Positions 42,949 to 51,820 of a stretch of 64,000 nt of DNA are shown here, piece after piece; position 1 is the first letter of the stretch, and each line of letters begins with the position of its first letter. The position numbers and the translations under genes are program-made. The notes beneath the pieces were generated by a model, which made no database searches, was not told the DNA's origin, and saw only the letters and a program-made list of their open reading frames with translations. Source of the DNA: Scleromatobacter humisilvae (GTDB lineage Bacteria > Pseudomonadota > Gammaproteobacteria > Burkholderiales > Burkholderiaceae_C); contig NZ_JAJLJH010000001.1 of the NCBI RefSeq assembly GCF_023231945.1, forward strand, positions 1,913,393-1,977,392, written 5' to 3'.

Positions 42949-44100
42949 TCAGTCAGCGAACAGCCGGTCGAGCTGATCGGCGAAGCGGTTGCTGGCGGCG
43001 TAGCTGCGCATCGCTTCGTAGGCGTTCCTGACGATCCGCAGCCGTGCCGCCTCGTCGCCCAGCGCGTTCGCGACGACGTCCGGCAGGTCCTCGAAATTCC
43101 ATCGCACCGGCAGGTACGTTTCCCCCGGGACGAAGATGTCGGGCGCCGTCTCGATGTGGTCCATGTTGGGCTTGATCAGGAGGGCGCCGGCGTAGACGGC
43201 CTCGAAGTCGCGCCAGCAGACCTCACCGTAGCCGAACGGGCTGAAGCAGAGCTTGGATTGCGCCAGCTCGCGCAGGTAGGCGCGTCTTTCCAGCGGGGCG
43301 CTCGGCGTCAGGCGGACCTTGTTCTCCAGCGAACGGACGCGGGCGAATGCCTCGGTGCGCATGCGCTGGTACCAGTCCTTGGCCCCGAGCCCGCCCAGCC
43401 TGGCGTGGACGTCGAATGGACGGGCGTGACCGAGCGGCGGCTGGGACACGGCCTTGAACCGGGGCAGCATGTAGGGCGCGGTCACGAAGCTGGGGCCCAC
43501 GAGCAGCTTGTCGAGGAACCCGTCGGGCAGCGGGAAATGCAGCGTGGCGTCCTCGTCGCCCTCCCGGCGGCCGTACCAGTCGGAGAGGTTGGTATGGCCG
43601 ACCGTCGGCAGGCTGTACGCGGCGCGGTCGCGCAGCACGTGCTTCTTGATGTAGAGGTCGACGTCGGAACCGATCGCGGAGGCGAAGCGCAGGTCGGCCG
43701 GCGCGCACGGGTCCAGGAAGGCGAGGCGGGCGTCGGGATGATCCGTGCGCAGCCGCAGCGCCATGGCCCGGAGCTGCTCGGGGGTCTGGTCGATCCAGGC
43801 CTGGAAACAGACGACGTCGGCGCCCTTGAAGTGCCCGAACCCTTCGGCATCGATCGACGCGTAGTCGATCTCGCGCACCTCGTAGCCCCAGCGGTCGCGC
43901 AGCACGTCCTTGTAGAAATGGAACGGGAAGATCTGGCTCTGCGAGATGGGGTCGGGTTGCGACACGAGCAGCAGGCGGCGCCTGGCGCGCGACGAGAACG
44001 GACGCTCGAAGCGGACCTTGCGCCGCAGGCGCGACGTTCCGCCCCAGACCAGTGCGCGCAATTGCTCGTGGGACAGTGCAAGGAGCTCGGACGACTTCAT
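42949..44100 (-). CDS. Glycosyltransferase, CgeB/GT1-like
   Basis: Soluble protein of 383 residues without signal peptide. The C-terminal third has LCFSPFGYGEVCWRDFEAVY followed by AGALLIKPNMDH, the nucleotide-sugar binding pattern of CgeB-like and GT1-type glycosyltransferases in which the Glu-Ala-x-x-x-Gly turn binds the donor. The N-terminal half is not recognised except for VSQPDPISQSQIFPFHFYKD. Start 44100 (MKSSELLALSHEQ) has a weak ribosome binding site; longer frames overlap the divergent gene. It ends tail to tail with gshA after 13 bases. Acceptor and pathway unknown; EPS or lipopolysaccharide modification is plausible. Confidence 0.72.
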   Translation of the reverse strand: MKSSELLALSHEQLRALVWGGTSRLRRKVRFERPFSSRARRRLLLVSQPDPISQSQIFPFHFYKDVLRDRWGYEVREIDYASIDAEGFGHFKGADVVCFQAWIDQTPEQLRAMALRLRTDHPDARLAFLDPCAPADLRFASAIGSDVDLYIKKHVLRDRAAYSLPTVGHTNLSDWYGRREGDEDATLHFPLPDGFLDKLLVGPSFVTAPYMLPRFKAVSQPPLGHARPFDVHARLGGLGAKDWYQRMRTEAFARVRSLENKVRLTPSAPLERRAYLRELAQSKLCFSPFGYGEVCWRDFEAVYAGALLIKPNMDHIETAPDIFVPGETYLPVRWNFEDLPDVVANALGDEAARLRIVRNAYEAMRSYAASNRFADQLDRLFAD

Positions 44101-44344
44101 TGTCTTGACGCTTCGGAAAAGGCTGCGCTGCCGGAACGCTCTCCGGAGTGGACGGCCCAGTCTGTCGGCGCCTCGTGACGGAACCGTGACAAAGGCCTGC
44201 GCAGGTGCGCGCACGCGTCGGACTGGCTCGGCGAGCCAACCCCTTGGCCCGCACGGGGTTTCACCATGGCATTGGCGCCGCACTCGCACTAGTCTGCCCC
44301 GCAGGGCCCGCGCGACGCGGCGCCCGCCAGCCACCGGTGCGCCC

Positions 44345-46036
44345 ATGACTCCAGCCCCTTCGTCTTCGCTCGCCCTCCAGCGCCTGTACCACTGGGAGCG
44401 CACGACACCCGATCGGACGGCGTTCACCCAGCCGATGGGCGGCGGACTGCTGAAGGAGTTCACGTGGAAGGACGTCGTCGACGAATCGCGACGCATGGCA
44501 GCCTTCCTGAAGCAGCAGGGCTTCGAGCCGGGCGCGCGCATCGCGATCCTGTCGAAGAACTGCGCGTGGTGGCTGATGAGCGACTTCGCGATCTGGATGG
44601 CCGGCTACGTCTCGGTGCCGCTCTATCCAACGCTCGCCGCAGGCACGATCGCGCAGATCCTGCAGCACAGCGAGGCCAGGCTGCTGTTCGTGGGCAAGCT
44701 CGACGACTGGGAGGCGATGCGCCCCGGCGTGCCGCCCGGCATGCCCTGTGTCAGCTACGCGCTGTCGCCCGACAGCGTCCGCGAGCGGGTCGACATGCGC
44801 TGGGACGAGATCGTCGCCCGCACCCTGCCCTTGCCCGGCAGCCCGCTCCGCGAGGGCAGCGAACTCGCCACCATCGTCTACACCTCCGGCACCACCGGCA
44901 TGCCCAAGGGCGTGATGCAGACCTTCGGCGCGTTCGCATGGGCGATCGAATCGGGCCTGAAGCGCATCAGCGTCGGCAGCGACACGCGCATGCTCAGCTA
45001 CCTGCCGCTCGCGCACGTGGCCGAGCGCGCGCTCGTCGAGCACGGGCAGCTCGCCACCGGCATGCACGTCTTCTTCGCCGAAAGCCTGGACACCTTCGCG
45101 CGCGACCTGCAGCGCGCGCGGCCGACGGTGTTCTTCTCGGTACCGCGCCTGTGGGTCAAGTTCCAGCAGGGCATCCACGCGCACATGCCGCCGCAGCGGC
45201 TGGAGCGCCTGCTCAAGATCCCGTTGGCGGGGCGCTTCCTGCGCCGCAAGATCCTGAAGGCGCTGGGCCTCGACCAGTGCCAGTTCGCCGCCGGCGGCGC
45301 CGCGCCGATGCCGCCCGACCTGCTGCGCTGGTACACCTCGCTGGGCCTGAACATCATCGAGGTCTACGGCATGACCGAGAACTGCGGCATCTCGCACGCG
45401 ACGCTGGCCGACATGAAGCGGCCCGGCACGGTGGGCCTGCCCTACGAGGGCGTCGAATCGCGCATCGACCCGCAGTCGGGCGAGGTGCAGGTGCGCCATG
45501 GCGCGCTGATGCTGGGCTACTACAAGGAGCCCGAACTCAGCGCCGCGGCGTTCACCGCGGACGGCTGGCTGCATACCGGCGACAAGGGCAACCTTGAGGA
45601 AGACGGCTGCCTGCGCATCACCGGGCGCGTGAAGGATCTGTTCAAGACCAGCAAGGGCAAGTACGTCTCGCCCGCGCCGATCGAGGACAAGCTCGTCACC
45701 AACCCCGTGGTCGAGGCCTGCTGCGTGGTCGGTGCCAACTACCCCCAACCGTTCGCGCTGCTGATGCTCAACGCTGCCGCCGCCGCGAAGTCGCGCGACG
45801 CCGCCGGCCGCGCGGCGCTCGAAGACGCGATGGCCAACCACTTGATGAGCGTCAACCACGAACTCGATCCGCACGAGCAGCTCGAGACGCTGATCTTGAT
45901 GACCGAGCCGTGGACGGTGGAGAACGGCCTGATCACGCCGACGTTCAAGGTCAAGCGCGGTGTGCTGGAGAAGCGCTACGACGCGCAGTTCGACGCCTGG
46001 ACGTCCGGCGGACGCAAGATCGTCTGGGCCACCTGA
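44345..46036 (+). CDS. Long-chain acyl-CoA synthetase-like AMP-dependent ligase
   Basis: Adenylate-forming enzyme of 563 residues. The AMP-binding motif is YTSGTTGMPKG, the adenine-binding YGMTENCG follows, and the hinge/C-terminal motifs are WLHTGDKG and GRVKDLFKTSKGKYVSP. The region ISYLPLAH-like (MLSYLPLAHVAERALVEH) is typical of long-chain fatty acyl-CoA synthetases. It activates a carboxylic acid, likely a fatty acid, as acyl-AMP and then acyl-CoA. Start 44345 follows a GTGCGCCC spacer without a strong site. Next comes an acyltransferase gene after 123 bases, which hints at a shared acylation task, but that is inference. Confidence 0.87.
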   Translation: MTPAPSSSLALQRLYHWERTTPDRTAFTQPMGGGLLKEFTWKDVVDESRRMAAFLKQQGFEPGARIAILSKNCAWWLMSDFAIWMAGYVSVPLYPTLAAGTIAQILQHSEARLLFVGKLDDWEAMRPGVPPGMPCVSYALSPDSVRERVDMRWDEIVARTLPLPGSPLREGSELATIVYTSGTTGMPKGVMQTFGAFAWAIESGLKRISVGSDTRMLSYLPLAHVAERALVEHGQLATGMHVFFAESLDTFARDLQRARPTVFFSVPRLWVKFQQGIHAHMPPQRLERLLKIPLAGRFLRRKILKALGLDQCQFAAGGAAPMPPDLLRWYTSLGLNIIEVYGMTENCGISHATLADMKRPGTVGLPYEGVESRIDPQSGEVQVRHGALMLGYYKEPELSAAAFTADGWLHTGDKGNLEEDGCLRITGRVKDLFKTSKGKYVSPAPIEDKLVTNPVVEACCVVGANYPQPFALLMLNAAAAAKSRDAAGRAALEDAMANHLMSVNHELDPHEQLETLILMTEPWTVENGLITPTFKVKRGVLEKRYDAQFDAWTSGGRKIVWAT

Positions 46037-46159
46037 GGCCGCCGCCGCACCCGCCAGGCTCGGCACGCTTCATGCAATAAGATGCGCGGCCAGCCGGGAA
46101 TGCCTCCCGGTGGTGATGCCGTGGTGCGCCGTCGCGCCGAGAAGATTCCAGGAGCTGAA

Positions 46160-47290
46160 ATGGGTGCGACCATCGCACGGGATGCGCGCGACCTCACGCC
46201 GCATGAAAAGGCGGAAACCTATTTCCCCTGGTTCGACTGGCTCCGCGCGGCCTGCGCCTGCGCGGTCATGTGGTACCACGGACACATCTTCGCGTGGGAT
46301 CACGCCGGCAATTTCGCAGTACAGATCTTCTTTGCGCTCAGTGGCTGGCTGATTGGCGGCATCCTGCTCGTGACGGCGCCGAGCTCGCTCCCCCGCTTCT
46401 ATTTCAACCGGGCGGTCCGCATCTGGGCGCCCTACTATCTCGCCGCGGCAATCCTGCTGACCCTCAGCGTGATGCGCGAGCCGATCACGGCCAAGTGGAT
46501 CGAGATCGTCATCTACAAGTTGACTTTCGTCTACAACCTGTTCGGAGTCCCGCAGCTCGCCCAATTCCACGAGGCCATGCCTCAGAAGGGCACGTTGAGC
46601 CACTTCTGGAGCGTCAACGTGGAGGAGCAGTTCTACCTGGCGGCTCCGATGCTGCTCGTGCTGCTGGGACGACCGTTCGGGCGCCTGCCTTGGCTCTGGG
46701 CGCTGCTCGCGCTGTTCGGGCTCACCACCAACTTGGGGGCCATCCTGCTCGGCGTCTTCGCGGCCACGACCGTGCATCGCTACGGCGATCTGCATCGCAA
46801 GCCAGCCATCAGGGCGGCGCTGGCGGCTGGCCTTGTCGTCGCAGTAGTGCTGCTGGCCGTCGATTTCCGGTACGACATCGTCGCGCCGTTTGCCGGCCTG
46901 TTCATCGTGCTGTTGCTGGCCACGCCGGGACGCCGCACGAAGCTCGGCACGCTGTTCGGCGGAATGTCCTATCCGCTGTACCTGAACCACTGGATCGGCA
47001 TCTTCGCCAGCAACTTCCTGCTCGCTCGGCTGCATGTCAGCGAGTCACTGATGCTCGATGCCGTCGTTCAAGCGGCCATCGACCTGCCGCTGGCCATGGC
47101 ACTCTACTGGTACGTGGATCGTCCGCTGCTGTCCCATCGTGCTGGCTGGTACACGCCACGGCGAGGCGTGGCGGTGACGATCGTCGCGTACCTCATCATC
47201 GCGATCGGGCTGGCCTACGGCTTCGCGATGCTGGGCAAGCTCCATCGAGCCGAGCCCACCGCCACCCAGGTCTCCGTCCCGGCTCGCTGA
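46160..47290 (+). CDS. Acyltransferase 3 family membrane protein
   Basis: Inner-membrane acyltransferase of 376 residues with about ten helices. The family pattern is present but shifted from the N-terminus: YFPWFDWLRAACACAVMWYH with the histidine near residue 39, then QIFFALSGWLIGGILL, FNRAVRIWAPYYLAA, and HFWSVNVEEQFYLAAPMLL. SYPLYLNHWIGIFAS lies near the C-terminus. ATG at 46160 has AGGAG 5 bases upstream and is preferred to an ATG 78 bases earlier. Convergent with the malate synthase gene. Substrate unknown. Confidence 0.88.
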   Translation: MGATIARDARDLTPHEKAETYFPWFDWLRAACACAVMWYHGHIFAWDHAGNFAVQIFFALSGWLIGGILLVTAPSSLPRFYFNRAVRIWAPYYLAAAILLTLSVMREPITAKWIEIVIYKLTFVYNLFGVPQLAQFHEAMPQKGTLSHFWSVNVEEQFYLAAPMLLVLLGRPFGRLPWLWALLALFGLTTNLGAILLGVFAATTVHRYGDLHRKPAIRAALAAGLVVAVVLLAVDFRYDIVAPFAGLFIVLLLATPGRRTKLGTLFGGMSYPLYLNHWIGIFASNFLLARLHVSESLMLDAVVQAAIDLPLAMALYWYVDRPLLSHRAGWYTPRRGVAVTIVAYLIIAIGLAYGFAMLGKLHRAEPTATQVSVPAR

Positions 47291-47324
47291 ACGAGAGCGA
47301 GCCGGCCCAAGGCCTCCGAACAGG

Positions 47325-48911
47325 TCAGAACGTCGATTCCTCGTACAGCGGCAGCGTGAGGAACTCGGCGAAGGCCTCGTCCGTGCTCATCTTCTCGAAG
47401 ATCTGCGCGGCGCGGTCGAACTCGCCGACGGCCGGCGTCGCCTTGATCTTGGCGAGCTCCTCGGCCACCAACGGGCGCACCATCGCGGCCGTCACCTTGC
47501 GGCCGTCGTCGAGCACGCCCTTGGGGCTGCGGATCCATTGCCAGACCTGCGAGCGGCTGATCTCGGCGGTGGCGGCGTCTTCCATCAGGTTGTGGATCGG
47601 CACGCAGCCGTTGCCCGCCAGCCAGGCGCCGAGGTAGTGGATGCCGACGTTGATGTTGTAGCGCAGGCCGGCCTCGGTGATCGGCGTCTCGGGCTGGAAG
47701 TCCAGCAGCTGGGCCGAGGTCACGGCGACGTCGGGGCGCTGCTTCTCCCACTGGTTCGGCTTGTCGCCGAGGACGGCGAGGAACTCCTTCATCGCCGGCT
47801 CGACCAGGCCCGGGTGCGCCACCCAGCCGCCGTCGTAGCCGTCGGTGGCGTCGCGCTTCTTGTCGTTGATGATGCCCTGCATCGCGATGGCGTTCTTCTC
47901 CGGATCGTTCTTGATCGGGATCAGCGCGCTCATGCCGCCGATCGCGGGCGCGCCGCGCTTGTGGCAGGTCTTGAGCAGCAGCAGCGCGTAGGCACGCATG
48001 AACGGCGAGGTCATCGTGACCTTGGAGCGCTCGGCCAGGCAGAAGTCGGTGTCGACCTTGAACTTCTTGATGCAGCTGAAGATGTAGTCCCAGCGGCCGG
48101 CGTTCAGGCCGGCCGAGTGTTCGCGCAGCTCGTACAGGATCTCGTCCATCTCGAAGGCGGCGAGGATGGTCTCGATCAGCACGGTGGCCTTGATCGTGCC
48201 CTGCGGCAGGCCCAGCTTGTCCTGCGCGCGCACGAAGAGGTCGTTCCACAGGCGCGCCTCGAGATGGCTTTCCATCTTGGGCAGGTAGAAGAACGGCCCG
48301 GCGCCGCGCGCGATCTGCTCCTTGGCGTTGTGGAACAGGAACAGGCCGAAGTCGAAGATGCCGCCCGACACGCGCTGGCCGTCGACCAGCACATGCTTTT
48401 CATCCAGGTGCCAGCCGCGCGGGCGCACCTGCAGCGTGGCGATGCGGTCGTTGAGCTTGTAGCTCTTGCCGTTGGACTCGAGCGTCAGCGTGCGGCGGAT
48501 CGCCGCGGCCAGGTTGATCTGGCCCTGGATCTGGTTTTCCCACTTCGGGGCGTTGCTGTCCTCGAAGTCGGTCATGTAGCTGTCGGCGCCCGAGTTGAAC
48601 GCGTTGATGACCATCTTGGCGTCGACCGGCCCGGTGATCTCGACGCGGCGGCATGCCAGCGCCTCGGGCAGCGGCGCGACCTTCCAGTCGCCCGCGCGGA
48701 TGTGGGCGGTGGAGGCGAGGAAGTCGGGACGCTCGCCCGCGTCGAGCCGCGCGGTGCGCTCGACGCGCGCCGCCAGCAGTTCCTGCCGACGGCCCTCGAA
48801 GGTGCGGTGCAGGTCGGCGACGAAGGCCAGCGCCTCCGGCGTGAGGATGGCGTCGAAGCCGGGCTGGATCGCGCCGGAGATGGTCATGCCTTGCGGCAGC
48901 TTGAGGCTCAT
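47325..48911 (-). CDS. aceB: Malate synthase A
   Basis: Glyoxylate-shunt enzyme of 528 residues that joins acetyl-CoA and glyoxylate to malate. Family markers: SYMTDFEDSNAPKWENQIQG, LQVRPRGWHLDE with the catalytic arginine, KATVLIETILAAFEMDE, and DATDGYDGGWVAHP. The length is that of the A form. Start 48911 has CAGGAG upstream. It follows the haloacid dehalogenase gene on the same strand after 110 bases; haloacetate dehalogenation gives glycolate, a glyoxylate precursor, so the pair might be functionally linked, but no isocitrate lyase or glycolate oxidase lies in the window. Confidence 0.95.
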   Translation of the reverse strand: MSLKLPQGMTISGAIQPGFDAILTPEALAFVADLHRTFEGRRQELLAARVERTARLDAGERPDFLASTAHIRAGDWKVAPLPEALACRRVEITGPVDAKMVINAFNSGADSYMTDFEDSNAPKWENQIQGQINLAAAIRRTLTLESNGKSYKLNDRIATLQVRPRGWHLDEKHVLVDGQRVSGGIFDFGLFLFHNAKEQIARGAGPFFYLPKMESHLEARLWNDLFVRAQDKLGLPQGTIKATVLIETILAAFEMDEILYELREHSAGLNAGRWDYIFSCIKKFKVDTDFCLAERSKVTMTSPFMRAYALLLLKTCHKRGAPAIGGMSALIPIKNDPEKNAIAMQGIINDKKRDATDGYDGGWVAHPGLVEPAMKEFLAVLGDKPNQWEKQRPDVAVTSAQLLDFQPETPITEAGLRYNINVGIHYLGAWLAGNGCVPIHNLMEDAATAEISRSQVWQWIRSPKGVLDDGRKVTAAMVRPLVAEELAKIKATPAVGEFDRAAQIFEKMSTDEAFAEFLTLPLYEESTF

Positions 48912-49021
48912 GTGGAAACTCCTGAAGGTTGATTCGAAGAAGGGTTGAAGTCAGGGGCGAGCGCGTCGGCCGTCGTATGGCCGGGTCGTTCGGCGGGCTG
49001 TTGACCCGCCACCGGCCACGC

Positions 49022-49720
49022 TCAGAAGAATTCGAGGACGTCGCGCAGCGAGTGCCCGACGCGCGTGGGTTGGATGCCGAGGCGCTCCATCGGGGCGTCG
49101 GCGCGGTTGATCCACAGCGTCGTGTAGCCGTACCAGGTGGCGCCGATCGCATCCCAGCAGTTGGACGACACGAACAGGATGTCCGACGCGGGCAGGCCCA
49201 GCGCGTCGGGCCCCAGCGCGTAGGCGGCCGGGTCGGTCTTGTAGCGCCGCGTGGCGTGCACGCTGAGGATCGGGTCGATCAACTCCACCATGCCAGCGCT
49301 GCGCAGCGTCACCTCGAGCATCTCGGGATCGCCGTTGGACAGCACGCCCGTACGAATGCCGCGATCGGCCAGCGCCAGCAGCACGGCGCGGTTCTCGGGA
49401 AACGCGGACAGGTGCCGGTATTCGTTCATCAGGCTGTCCTCGCCGGCGGCGTCCAGCGGCAGGCGCAGTGCCTGGGCAGTCACCTGCAGCGCATCGCGCG
49501 TCAGCTGCCAGAACGGGCGGTACTGGCCGCTCATCGACACGAGGCGCGAGTACTCGATCTGCTTGTCGCGCCACGCGCGCGCGAGACGCTCGCCCGCGCC
49601 CGGGAACATCTGCTCGGCGCGCAGGCCGACGCTGTAGACGTCCAGCAGCGTGCCATACACATCGAACAACACCGCCTTGGGCGGCGCGAAGCGGTCGGCG
49701 GAAGGGGTGCGGGCGTCCAT
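49022..49720 (-). CDS. Haloacid dehalogenase, type II
   Basis: HAD-superfamily hydrolase of 232 residues of the L-2-haloacid dehalogenase group. The nucleophile is D20 in AVLFDVYGTLLDV; SNGDPEML is motif II; the lysine of TRRYKTDPAAY and VSSNCWDAIGA complete the active site. It would replace a halogen by hydroxyl on short carboxylic acids, though related enzymes act on phosphates. It is divergent from a LysR-type gene with a palindrome between them, and upstream of aceB on the same strand. Confidence 0.88.
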   Translation of the reverse strand: MDARTPSADRFAPPKAVLFDVYGTLLDVYSVGLRAEQMFPGAGERLARAWRDKQIEYSRLVSMSGQYRPFWQLTRDALQVTAQALRLPLDAAGEDSLMNEYRHLSAFPENRAVLLALADRGIRTGVLSNGDPEMLEVTLRSAGMVELIDPILSVHATRRYKTDPAAYALGPDALGLPASDILFVSSNCWDAIGATWYGYTTLWINRADAPMERLGIQPTRVGHSLRDVLEFF

Positions 49721-49731
49721 CCAGCAAATCT

Positions 49732-49746
49732 ATTCGATCCTCGAAT
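49732..49746. promoter_or_regulatory. LysR-type binding box (T-N11-A palindrome)
   Basis: ATTCGA-TCC-TCGAAT is a perfect palindrome that includes a T-N11-A core, the general form of LysR-family sites. It lies 12 bases before the dehalogenase start and 63 bases before the LysR start, in an AT-richer 88-base divergent gap. This fits control of the dehalogenase, self-control of the regulator, or both. Confidence 0.5.
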
Positions 49747-49808
49747 GACGATTCCCACCATAATTTGCGATTGATTGATGACTTTTTCGTAAAACTGGTT
49801 CGGCCGCG

Positions 49809-50714
49809 ATGGACAAGCTCAAGCAGATGGAAACCTTTGTCGCCGTCGCCCAGCGCGGCAGCCTGACGGCGGCGGCGCAGGCCGAGGGCGTGGCCCCGGC
49901 GGTCATCAGCCGGCGCCTCGACGGCCTGGAGACGCGGCTGGGCGTCAAGCTGCTCGCCCGCACGACGCGGCGCGTGTCCCTGACCCACGAGGGCAGCGCC
50001 TACCTCGAGGACTGCCAGCGCCTGCTGCACGACTTCGCCAGCGCCGAGGCCAGCGTGTCGGCCGGCGGCGTCAAGGCGAGCGGCCACCTGCGCATCACCG
50101 CGCCGGCCGGCTTCGGGCGTCGCCACGTCGCGCCGCTGGTGCCGCTGTTCCTGGCCGAGCATCCGGACGTCAGCCTGTCGCTGAACCTGTCCGACCGCGT
50201 GGTCGACATCGTCAACGAAGGCGTCGACTGCGCCGTGCGCGTCGGCGACCTGCAGGATTCCAGCCTCGTGGGCGTGCGCCTGGCCGACAACCGCCGCCTG
50301 TGCGTGGCCTCGCCCGCCTACCTGAAGCGCGCCGGCAAGCCGGCGATTCCCGCCGACCTGGCGCGCCACGCCTGCCTGACGCTCAGCTCGGAGGCCAGCC
50401 AACCCCGCGGCTGGGCGTTCACGGTCGCCGGCGAGCCGACGCACGTGCGCCTGAACGGCCGGCTGGACTGCACCGACGGCAAGGTGCTGCACGAGTGGTG
50501 CCTGGCCGGGCTGGGCATCGCCTGGCGCAGCACGTGGGAGGTCAGTGCCGACCTCAAGTCAGGGCGGCTGGTCAGCGTGCTGGACGACTTCGCGGCGCCG
50601 GCCAACGGCATCTTTGCGGTGTTTCCGCACGCGCGCCACCTGGCGCTTCGCGTGCGCCTGTGGATCGACTTCCTCAAGCACAGCTACGGCGACCCGCGCT
50701 ACTGGAACCGCTAG
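49809..50714 (+). CDS. LysR family transcriptional regulator
   Basis: DNA-binding regulator of 301 residues. The N-terminal helix-turn-helix is GSLTAAAQAEGVAPAVISRR (residues 17-36) followed by LETRLGVKLLARTTRRVSLT; the rest is the periplasmic-binding-like effector domain (GHLRITAPAGFGRRHVAPLV). Likely controls the divergent dehalogenase gene and possibly aceB. Effector not known; a halogenated or short organic acid would fit. Confidence 0.92.
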   Translation: MDKLKQMETFVAVAQRGSLTAAAQAEGVAPAVISRRLDGLETRLGVKLLARTTRRVSLTHEGSAYLEDCQRLLHDFASAEASVSAGGVKASGHLRITAPAGFGRRHVAPLVPLFLAEHPDVSLSLNLSDRVVDIVNEGVDCAVRVGDLQDSSLVGVRLADNRRLCVASPAYLKRAGKPAIPADLARHACLTLSSEASQPRGWAFTVAGEPTHVRLNGRLDCTDGKVLHEWCLAGLGIAWRSTWEVSADLKSGRLVSVLDDFAAPANGIFAVFPHARHLALRVRLWIDFLKHSYGDPRYWNR

Positions 50715-50831
50715 CGCGGCGGCGGGCGCCGGCTCGCGCGCCTGCAGTGGCGACTCGGGCGCCGCAGCGATGCCCCGACCCGTGCTCTGCAGCGGAAACG
50801 CGAAGCGCGCGCGCATGTCGGAACGCCGCGC

Positions 50832-51074
50832 TCAGGACGCCGCGGCGGGCTTGGCCTTGCCCGACAAGCACTGCTTCATGAAGGACTTGCGGTCCGCGCC
50901 GTGCAGGTCCTTGGTCTTGGCGTCGGCATTGCAGGTCTTCATCTTGTTCTGCTGCGAGCCCGCCGCGGCGACGGCGGTCGGCTCGGAGGCCGTGGCGGCA
51001 GGCTCGTGGGCGCTGCGCGCGAAGGTGGCGCCGGCGGCGAGCGAGAACGACAGGGCGATGATCAGGAGCTTCAT
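50832..51074 (-). CDS. PsiF repeat family small secreted protein
   Basis: Small protein of 80 residues with a signal peptide (MKLLIIALSFSLAAGATFA) and one PsiF-type repeat: QQNKMKTCNADAKTKDL and the second cysteine in KSFMKQCLSGK. The two cysteines may form a disulfide in the periplasm. Start 51074 follows GAGGAAA. In E. coli psiF is phosphate-starvation induced, but no Pho box was recognised here. A strong hairpin lies just upstream at 51096-51138. Function unknown. Confidence 0.8.
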   Translation of the reverse strand: MKLLIIALSFSLAAGATFARSAHEPAATASEPTAVAAAGSQQNKMKTCNADAKTKDLHGADRKSFMKQCLSGKAKPAAAS

Positions 51075-51095
51075 GGATTTCCTCGAATGATGTGA

Positions 51096-51138
51096 ATGGA
51101 CGTTGAAACGCGTCGCCATCGCGGCGACGTGCGTCCAT
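51096..51138. other. Large imperfect stem-loop in the leader of the PsiF-like gene
   Basis: ATGGACG (51096-51102) pairs with CGTCCAT (51132-51138) and CGTCGCC (51111-51117) pairs with GGCGACG (51123-51129), with a small internal loop between. It starts 22 bases upstream of the PsiF-like ATG and could sit in its 5' leader. It may be a regulatory RNA structure or a dyad operator; the sequence alone does not decide. Confidence 0.55.
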
Positions 51139-51251
51139 GCTCAGGCCAGTCGTGGAAACTCTCCGCCGCGAAACGCCGGCATTACGGCCACCGCTCGCCA
51201 AATCACGTGGAAATCGGGCGATGCGCGCGTCACGCGCGCGCGGGCCGTCCA

Positions 51252-51280
51252 GAAACGACAAACCCGGCACGCGGCCGGGT
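51252..51280 (-). terminator. Intrinsic terminator after the two-repeat PsiF-like gene
   Basis: On the minus strand ACCCGGC-CGCGT-GCCGGGT forms a seven-pair stem followed by TTGTCGTTT. The T tract is broken, so strength is moderate. It lies 25 bases after the stop of the gene at 51306-51614 and separates it from the next PsiF-like gene. Confidence 0.6.
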
Positions 51281-51305
51281 CTGTCGGGAGCGCGAGGAAT
51301 CGCGA

Positions 51306-51614
51306 TCAGGCGGCCAGGCAGGCCTTCTGCGCGGCCTTGTAGTCGTCGCCCTTCTTGCCCTTGTTCTGCTTCGAGCACGCGGCCATCTTCTGCTGCTGCG
51401 TCATCGGGGCCGACGCGGCGGCCGGGGCGGCGGTGCCGGACAGGCAGGCCTTCTGCGCCGACTTGAAGTCATCGCCCTTCTTGCCCTTGTTGGCGGCCGA
51501 GCAGTCGGCCATCTTCTGCTGTTGCGCAGTCAGGGGCTTGCTGGCGGCCGCGTCGGCGGCGAACACGCCGGCGACGGCGACGGACAGGGCGATGGCGGTG
51601 ATCAGTTGCTTCAT
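51306..51614 (-). CDS. PsiF repeat family secreted protein with two repeats
   Basis: Protein of 102 residues with a signal peptide (MKQLITAIALSVAVAGVFA, cleaved near ADA). Two copies of the PsiF unit follow: QQQKMADCSAANKGKKGDDF with CLSG, and QQQKMAACSKQNKGKKGDDY with CLAA, each with two cysteines. The copies are nearly alike, so the duplication is easy to see. Start 51614 has AGAGGA upstream. Periplasmic, function unknown; paralogue of the gene 232 bases downstream. Confidence 0.82.
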   Translation of the reverse strand: MKQLITAIALSVAVAGVFAADAAASKPLTAQQQKMADCSAANKGKKGDDFKSAQKACLSGTAAPAAASAPMTQQQKMAACSKQNKGKKGDDYKAAQKACLAA

Positions 51615-51820
51615 GAGTGTGTCCTCTCTAGCGCCTGCGACGGGCGGGTGGTGCACCGTCGGCGACGGCGTGGAGGCATTGAAGCAAAGGCGCCGCTGGC
51701 CCACAAGCGGAAGTTGTCCCGTCAACGACAACGTTCACGCCGCGTTGTCCACGTTGTGGCTGCCAGCCGACGACGCCGTGACAATGGTCGGTCGTCACAC
51801 GGGCGTGACAAACCGTGGCG

